A stretch of 19,187 bases of DNA, taken from contig NZ_LGDG01000023.1 in NCBI RefSeq assembly GCF_001279775.1, forward strand, positions 1 through 19,187, written 5' to 3'. Of the stretch, positions 15,460 to 19,187 are shown piece by piece (within the stretch, counting starts at the first letter, position 1; each line of letters opens with the position of its first letter). The position numbers and the translations under genes are program-made. A model generated the notes under the pieces. It was not told where the DNA came from. It saw nothing but the letters and a program-made list of their open reading frames with translations, and did not search any database. This DNA comes from Streptomyces sp. MMG1533. Lineage in GTDB: Bacteria; Actinomycetota; Actinomycetes; Streptomycetales; Streptomycetaceae.

Positions 15460-16497
15460 CTATCTGCGGGCGGCCAGGGTCAGCAGCGTAGCCGCCGGCC
15501 CCACCGGGGGCGTCTCCCGCAGCCAGACGGCCCGGAACCGCCGCCGCAGCAGGGCGGGTTCCTCCAGCGGCACGCTGATCAGCCGCCGATCGTCGAGTTC
15601 GGCCGATACGGCGAGACGGCTCAGCACCGCAGGGGCGTCACCCGTGGACACGGCCGACTTGATCGCGGTGGTGGAACCCAGTTCCGCGGCGGGCGGCGCG
15701 GGTTGCTCGTCGATCTCCTGCTGGACCGGGATCCGTCCGGCGCCACCTCCCGAAATCGTGGCGGGAGGGGTCCGGACGGAAGGCACAGGAGGAGCGGGAC
15801 CGTCGAGTGCGGGCGGGCGGAGAGTCGTTCCCGCGGAACGGCGAAGGATTTCCCATACCGCGTCGCGCGTGCCCGAGCCCTGTTCGCGCACGATCAAAGG
15901 AGTGGCCGCCAGTGTCCGCAGCGGCAGCGGCTGTCTGCGCCTGGCCCACGGGTGCCCCGGAGCGACCACCACGACCAGTTCGTCCTCGGCGATGGTGCGG
16001 CTGCGGAGTCCGTCCGGCGCGTGCGGGCCCTCGACGAAACCGAGGTCCGCCTCACGGCCGCGCACCATGTCGGCGACCTGCGACGAATTGCCGACCCGCA
16101 GGGCGACCTTGGCCTCGGGGAGCCGGGTGCGCAGGGCCATCAGCCACCCCGGCACCCGGTGATCCGCGATGGTCATCGACGCGGCGATCCGCAAGCGTCC
16201 CTGCTGATCCGCGTGGAGCGCCGCAACGCCACTGACCAGCGCCCGGGCCGCATCGAGCACTGGCCGCGCCCAGTCCACGACGGCGATCCCGGCCGGGGTG
16301 AGGCGTGACCCGGTGGGGCCGCGTTCGAGCAGTACCAGCCGCAACTGCCGTTCCAGCGCTGAGATGCGCATGCTCGCCGCCGGCTGGCTCATCCCATGCC
16401 GCGCGGCGGCCCGACCGAGACTGCCGGTCTGGGCTACGGAGACCAGCAGGTCCAGCACTTTCAGCTCCGGTGTCCCCGGCGGAAGGCCCATCAGCAC
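15460..16497 (-). CDS. LysR-family transcriptional regulator (345 aa)
   Basis: LysR regulator divergent from the YeiH-type exporter. The N-terminal helix-turn-helix (11-70: LKVLDLLVSVAQTGSLGRAA, GMSQPAASMRISALERQL, LTPAG) and two-lobe effector domain (from ~98) are intact. In E. coli and Salmonella the LysR protein YeiE controls yeiH under sulfite stress, which makes a sulfite- or sulfur-sensing role attractive, but orthology is not shown. The protein is about 40 residues longer than usual. The surplus (231-270, Pro/Gly/Ala-rich) separates TLRPPA from AELGSTTAIKSAV, which would join smoothly without it. GTG 16497 has AGGAGG nine bases upstream; an ATG six bases later is a poorer choice. Confidence 0.9.
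   Translation of the reverse strand: MLMGLPPGTPELKVLDLLVSVAQTGSLGRAAARHGMSQPAASMRISALERQLRLVLLERGPTGSRLTPAGIAVVDWARPVLDAARALVSGVAALHADQQGRLRIAASMTIADHRVPGWLMALRTRLPEAKVALRVGNSSQVADMVRGREADLGFVEGPHAPDGLRSRTIAEDELVVVVAPGHPWARRRQPLPLRTLAATPLIVREQGSGTRDAVWEILRRSAGTTLRPPALDGPAPPVPSVRTPPATISGGGAGRIPVQQEIDEQPAPPAAELGSTTAIKSAVSTGDAPAVLSRLAVSAELDDRRLISVPLEEPALLRRRFRAVWLRETPPVGPAATLLTLAARR
15732..15780. repeat. Imperfect 49-bp inverted repeat inside lysR
   Basis: TCCGTCCGG (15732-15740) pairs with CCGGACGGA (15772-15780), and CCTCCCG (15746-15752) with CGGGAGG (15762-15768), leaving a 9-base loop; the links between the arms are 5 and 3 bases. It lies in the middle of the extra LysR segment. That segment is bounded by an 8-bp direct repeat GCGGGCGG at 15689-15696 and 15809-15816, 120 bp apart. 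The repeat is GC-rich, so exact borders are uncertain. Confidence 0.7.
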
Positions 16498-16520
16498 CGC
16501 TTATGACCTCCTCTGGAACA

Positions 16521-16537
16521 GGTCTCTACCGGAGACC
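16521..16537. promoter_or_regulatory. Candidate LysR operator between lysR and yeiH
   Basis: GGTCTC-TACCG-GAGACC is a perfect 6-bp dyad with a 5-bp spacer in the 101-bp divergent gap. T16523 and A16535 give the T-N11-A geometry of LysR boxes. It lies 24 bp from the lysR start and 62 bp from the exporter start, a good place to control both. Confidence 0.6.
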
Positions 16538-16598
16538 GGCGGGACCCGGCGATCGTGCAGATGCAACTCACCAACAGGGATGCAAGAAGGGAGAGGTC

Positions 16599-17693
16599 AT
16601 GGAATCGTCCCATGCCCTGCCGGTCAAGCCGCTGCCACGCGTGCTCGCCGGTACCAGGCGCGCCGGGCGCGCGTCGGGTGCTGTACTTCCGGGACTGGCG
16701 GTGGCGGTGGCAGTCGCGCTGCCGGCCGCCTGGCTGGGCCGCCTCGTCCCGACCGTGGGCGGCCCGGTGTTCGGGATCGTGGTGGGTGCTCTGGCCGGAG
16801 CCCTGCTCAGACGGAGGGCCCCCCACACAACGGCCGAGCGTCTGCGCCCCGGGTTCACGGTCGCAGGCAGACAGGTCCTGCAGGCGTCCATCATCGTGCT
16901 CGGGACCGGGCTTTCGCTGAGTGACGTGTTGCGCGTCGGAGTGGGATCACTGCCGGTCATGCTGGGCACGCTGGCCGTGGCGCTGCTGGGCGCCTGGGCC
17001 GTCGGCGGACTGCTGGGTGTCCACCCTGAGACCGGGCTGCTCATCGGAGTCGGCACGGGCGTCTGCGGAGCCTCGGCGATCGCCGCCGTGACCGCCGCAG
17101 TCGGCGCCGCCGAGGCCCGTGTCGCATACGCCCTCGGCACCATCCTCACCTTCAACATCGCCGCCGTTGTCCTGTTTCCTCCGATCGGCCACCTGCTCGG
17201 CATGTCGCAGGAGGCGTTCGGCCTGTGGAGCGGCACCGCGATCAACGACACGTCCTCGGTCGTAGCCACCTCCTACAGCTACGGGACCGAGGCCGGGCAG
17301 TACGCGGTGGTGGTCAAACTGACCCGCAGTCTCATGATCGTGCCGATCTGTGTGGCCCTGGTGCTGTGGCGATCCTTCGGGCGGCGAGCCCGGGACGCCA
17401 GGCAGGACGAGAGCGCGGGCAGGCGGATCTGGCGCGCGTTTCCCGTGTTCATCGTCGGATTCCTGCTCGCGTCAGCCGCCGCCACATATGACGCCATCCC
17501 GGCTTCGTGGGAGTCGGCACTGCCCGTGATCAGCACGTTCCTGATCACCCTGGCCCTGTCGGGGATCGGTCTGGCGCTGAAATTCTCCAAGCTTCGCGAG
17601 GCGGGTCCGCGGCCACTCCTGCTGGGCGCGATCCTCTGGGCCGCCATCGGCGCGACCAGCGTCGGTCTCCAGTCGATCAACGGCCGGCTCTGA
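16599..17693 (+). CDS. yeiH: YeiH-family putative sulfite/sulfate exporter (364 aa)
   Basis: Polytopic inner-membrane protein of the YeiH/UPF0324 family, annotated generally as a putative sulfate exporter and tied to sulfite tolerance. After ~25 polar residues there are about ten hydrophobic helices. Family hallmarks are visible: QASIIVLGTGLSLSDVL, GVGTGVCGASAIAAVTA, LGTILTFNIAAVVLFPPIG, and SGTAINDTSSVVATSYSYG. ATG 16599 has AGGGAG just upstream; longer frames overlap the lysR region. It is read away from lysR and shares its control region. With the flavoprotein-ferredoxin cluster next door it probably removes sulfite or a related anion made there. Complete and of normal length. Confidence 0.9.
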   Translation: MESSHALPVKPLPRVLAGTRRAGRASGAVLPGLAVAVAVALPAAWLGRLVPTVGGPVFGIVVGALAGALLRRRAPHTTAERLRPGFTVAGRQVLQASIIVLGTGLSLSDVLRVGVGSLPVMLGTLAVALLGAWAVGGLLGVHPETGLLIGVGTGVCGASAIAAVTAAVGAAEARVAYALGTILTFNIAAVVLFPPIGHLLGMSQEAFGLWSGTAINDTSSVVATSYSYGTEAGQYAVVVKLTRSLMIVPICVALVLWRSFGRRARDARQDESAGRRIWRAFPVFIVGFLLASAAATYDAIPASWESALPVISTFLITLALSGIGLALKFSKLREAGPRPLLLGAILWAAIGATSVGLQSINGRL

Positions 17694-17696
17694 GCC

Positions 17697-17721
17697 CAGC
17701 ACGGACCGGGGCCGCCTGCTG
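17697..17721 (+). terminator. Possible hairpin after yeiH
   Basis: CAGCACGG (17697-17704) can pair with CCGCCTGCTG (17712-17721), with a two-base bulge, directly after the yeiH stop. No T-tract follows. Weak evidence. Confidence 0.3.
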
Positions 17722-17757
17722 ACGACACCCCTCAGACGCCCACCGAACCGTGACCTC

Positions 17758-17925
17758 ATGCCGACCCAGCAAACCGTTAACCGCGCGCTGTCCGCAGCAC
17801 GGGCGCCGGTCGAGCACGGCGTCGCACGACTGAAGTCGTGGCGGATCTTCCGCAGGTCCCGGTACAGCCCGAATCGAATGACGTCAATCGCTGCAGCCGT
17901 CCTCACCCTGGAGCGGCAACGCTGA
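17758..17925 (+). pseudogene. IS5-type transposase C-terminal remnant (55 codons)
   Basis: A short frame from ATG 17758 to TGA 17923-17925 encodes [20 protein letters not shown], then [20 protein letters not shown] and [10 protein letters not shown]. This is the C-terminal end of DDE_Tnp_4 / IS5-group transposases common in Streptomyces, which typically end in an LKTWRI..R..SPNR...A.LTLER segment. The catalytic DDE residues lie in the missing part. No terminal inverted repeats are evident in the gap 17694-18046, and the rest of that gap up to cutA shows nothing else. It is a fossil insertion between yeiH and cutA. Confidence 0.75.
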
Positions 17926-18046
17926 AAGACCTCACTGATCCAGGCCGGTGGGTGAGTCCCGCCCATCTTGACCGGTAGCCACCGACTGTCGGCGTGCGCT
18001 GAACGGCTGGGTAGGGTCGCGGTACCCGAGCTGGAGAGGTAGATGC

Positions 18047-18373
18047 ATGGCCCACGAGATTGTGATCGCGCAGACGACCAGTGACAACGAGGATCAGGCG
18101 AAGGCGCTGGCTCGGGGTGCGGTCGAGAGCAAGCTGGCAGCGGGCGTTCACATCGATGCGCCTATCACCGCCTTCTACTGGTGGAAGGGGAAGGTCGAGA
18201 CGGCGCAGGAGTGGCGGATCTCGTACATGACTTCAACGGACCGTCTCCCGGCACTGGAGGCGTGGCTGCACGAGAAGCATCCGTATGACGTCCCCCAGTG
18301 GGTCACGCTGCCCGTGACCGGAGGATCGGAGGCGTACCTGTCCTGGGTGGTCGAGGAGACTCACCCGCAGTAG
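18047..18373 (+). CDS. cutA: CutA-type divalent cation tolerance protein (108 aa)
   Basis: CutA1 family: small cytosolic trimer with a ferredoxin-like fold, linked to divalent-metal tolerance, exact role still open. The core is visible: IVIAQTTSDNEDQAKALARGAVESKLAAGVHI, AFYWWKGKVETAQEWRISYM, LHEKHPYDVPQWVTLPVTGGSEAYLSWV. The cysteine often found in the AAC(V/I) segment of other CutA proteins is glycine here. ATG 18047 follows GGAGAGG seven bases upstream; an ATG at 18043 is out of frame. It is intact and transcribed apart from its decayed neighbours. A TTGACC box at 17968 has no good -10 partner, so I do not call the promoter. Confidence 0.93.
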   Translation: MAHEIVIAQTTSDNEDQAKALARGAVESKLAAGVHIDAPITAFYWWKGKVETAQEWRISYMTSTDRLPALEAWLHEKHPYDVPQWVTLPVTGGSEAYLSWVVEETHPQ

Positions 18374-18391
18374 GGCGCGCCACCCGGCGCC
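18374..18391. terminator. Possible hairpin between cutA and the convergent pseudogene
   Basis: GGCGC (18374-18378) and GCGCC (18387-18391) form a short stem with an 8-base loop, starting at the base after the cutA stop. No T-tract follows. It may terminate cutA. Confidence 0.3.
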
Positions 18392-18423
18392 TCGCCGTCA
18401 CGAAGCCTGCTCGCCGGGATGGC

Positions 18424-19120
18424 TCACGAAGCGAACGCCAGCAAGTGGCCGGCCAGGTCGCGCTCCATGTCGGGGAGCCAGGCAGCGATGCTCTGCGCCC
18501 GCTGACGTCCCATGGTGTTCGGCTTTGACTCCGCCGCTGCGGCGAACTGGCGCGCGACGTAGACCCCACGCTCTAGTCGCCGCCGCGCAGAAGCGCCGAC
18601 GCCAGGTCCCCGAGGACCACAACCCCGGAGTCAGGCAGTTCCTTACCGAGGCGCTCGACCGCGGAGTCGGCTGTGACCGTCAGTTCTTGGCGCTTGAGTT
18701 CGCCGTATACCGAAAGCGCCAGCGAGTCCATCCGGTACGGCGTCACAAAGCGGACCCACGCCTGCTCGCTCGCGTGATTCGCGAAGTCATACGCGAATCA
18801 CGCCTGCTCCAGGGCCCGAAGAGCGCCGGCATCGTCCCCTGATTGAGCCGCTTCCTCCGCGTACCGTCCCAATGCCCACGCCGCAGCGGTCGCGTTGCCA
18901 TGCCCCCGCACATCCTGAGCCGCTTGTGACAGCATCTCCAGCGCCTTACCCGGGGTAGCGGCACCGTAGCTCGCGTAGCCAAGCGCCAGGGCGCGCAGGG
19001 GCGGGTGCCCGGCCTCCTTTGCGCACTCCGAGGTCACCCGGTAATAGGCAGCAGCCTTGTCGTGTTCCCCCAGGTCCCAGGCGACCCAGGTCACGTCCGC
19101 GGGAGTGGTGTATTGACGGC
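18424..19120 (-). pseudogene. XRE-family regulator with TPR domain, degraded
   Basis: The minus strand encodes the TPR half of a streptomycete XRE regulator: WVAWDLGEHDKAAAYYR, HPPLRALALGYASYG, DVRGHGNATAAAWALGRYAE, ALRALEQA. A TGA at 18798-18800 interrupts it where relatives have a sense codon (ALEQARFAYD-like). Homology resumes in frame as FAYDFANHASEQAWVRFVTP, YRMDSLALSVYGELKRQEL and VVLGDLASALLRGG. A one-base deletion near 18576-18578 then shifts the frame, which continues as LERGVYVARQFAAAAESKPN, GRQRAQSIAAWLPDMERDLA and GHLLAFAS to TGA 18424-18426. The N-terminal DNA-binding domain is absent: upstream of about 19120 the sequence is unrelated. Non-functional as a regulator. Confidence 0.85.
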
Positions 19121-19144
19121 CACTCGGTGATCTCTTCTTTGAGG

Positions 19145-19187
19145 CTAGGCGGTGAGTTCGGTCGGGACGATGGTCTCGTCGGTTTGT
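19145..19187 (-). CDS. C-terminal end of an unidentified gene (partial)
   Basis: From the window edge the minus strand reads QTDETIVPTELTA then TAG (19147-19145). Codon use looks coding and the stop lies ~25 bp before the XRE-TPR remnant begins, but 13 residues are too few to name a family. It could also be non-coding. Confidence 0.3.
   Translation of the reverse strand, partial: QTDETIVPTELTA

Noticed and set aside
17827..17842. CACGAC-TGAA-GTCGTG hairpin as a regulatory RNA or terminator
   Set aside because: It lies inside the transposase remnant codons, where the sequence is explained by coding homology.

Overview
High-GC actinobacterial DNA, almost certainly Streptomyces or a close relative: GC-rich third codon positions, GTG starts, GGAG-type ribosome sites, IS21 and IS5 family relics, an XRE-TPR regulator relic and a CutA of streptomycete style. 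The window is an intact accessory metabolic block set between two stretches of decayed DNA.

Left flank (1-3600): one intact hypothetical gene (425-1375), then a gene graveyard. A GntR gene is cut at codon ~54 by the end of an IS21-family element. The element is itself broken: istA has an internal deletion, a lost start and a +1 frameshift, and istB loses its 3' half. It abuts an antisense tyrosine-integrase tail whose nucleophile codon is now a stop, and then a trxB remnant with a stop codon, frameshifts and a damaged CATC site.

Core (3674-15246, all minus strand): eleven closely spaced genes. In transcription order they are a HutC-type GntR regulator, an AprA/FrdA-like flavoprotein, a HEAT-repeat protein, an AprB-like double-cluster ferredoxin, a three-part ABC importer of the sulfonate/nitrate/taurine type (lipoprotein, permease, ATPase), a 7Fe ferredoxin, KorA, KorB and an Mrp/ApbC ATPase. 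Four of the junctions are 4-base ATGA overlaps. The substrate-binding lipoprotein carries an extra C-terminal ~110 residues that resemble NosL.

Beside the core (15460-17693) a LysR regulator is divergent from a YeiH-type putative sulfite/sulfate exporter. A perfect dyad with T-N11-A geometry lies between them. The LysR gene carries an apparent 120-bp in-frame insertion containing an inverted repeat.

Working model (inference): an imported organosulfur or oxyanion compound is processed by the flavoprotein-ferredoxin pair on a HEAT scaffold. Electrons come from 2-oxoacid oxidation by KorAB through the 7Fe ferredoxin, Mrp helps to supply Fe-S clusters, and the YeiH homologue exports the sulfite or related anion produced. 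I know of no characterised pathway with this full gene set.

Right flank (17694-19187): an IS5-type transposase tail, an intact cutA, a degraded XRE-TPR regulator on the minus strand (premature stop, 1-base deletion, no HTH domain) and the tail of an unidentified gene at the edge.
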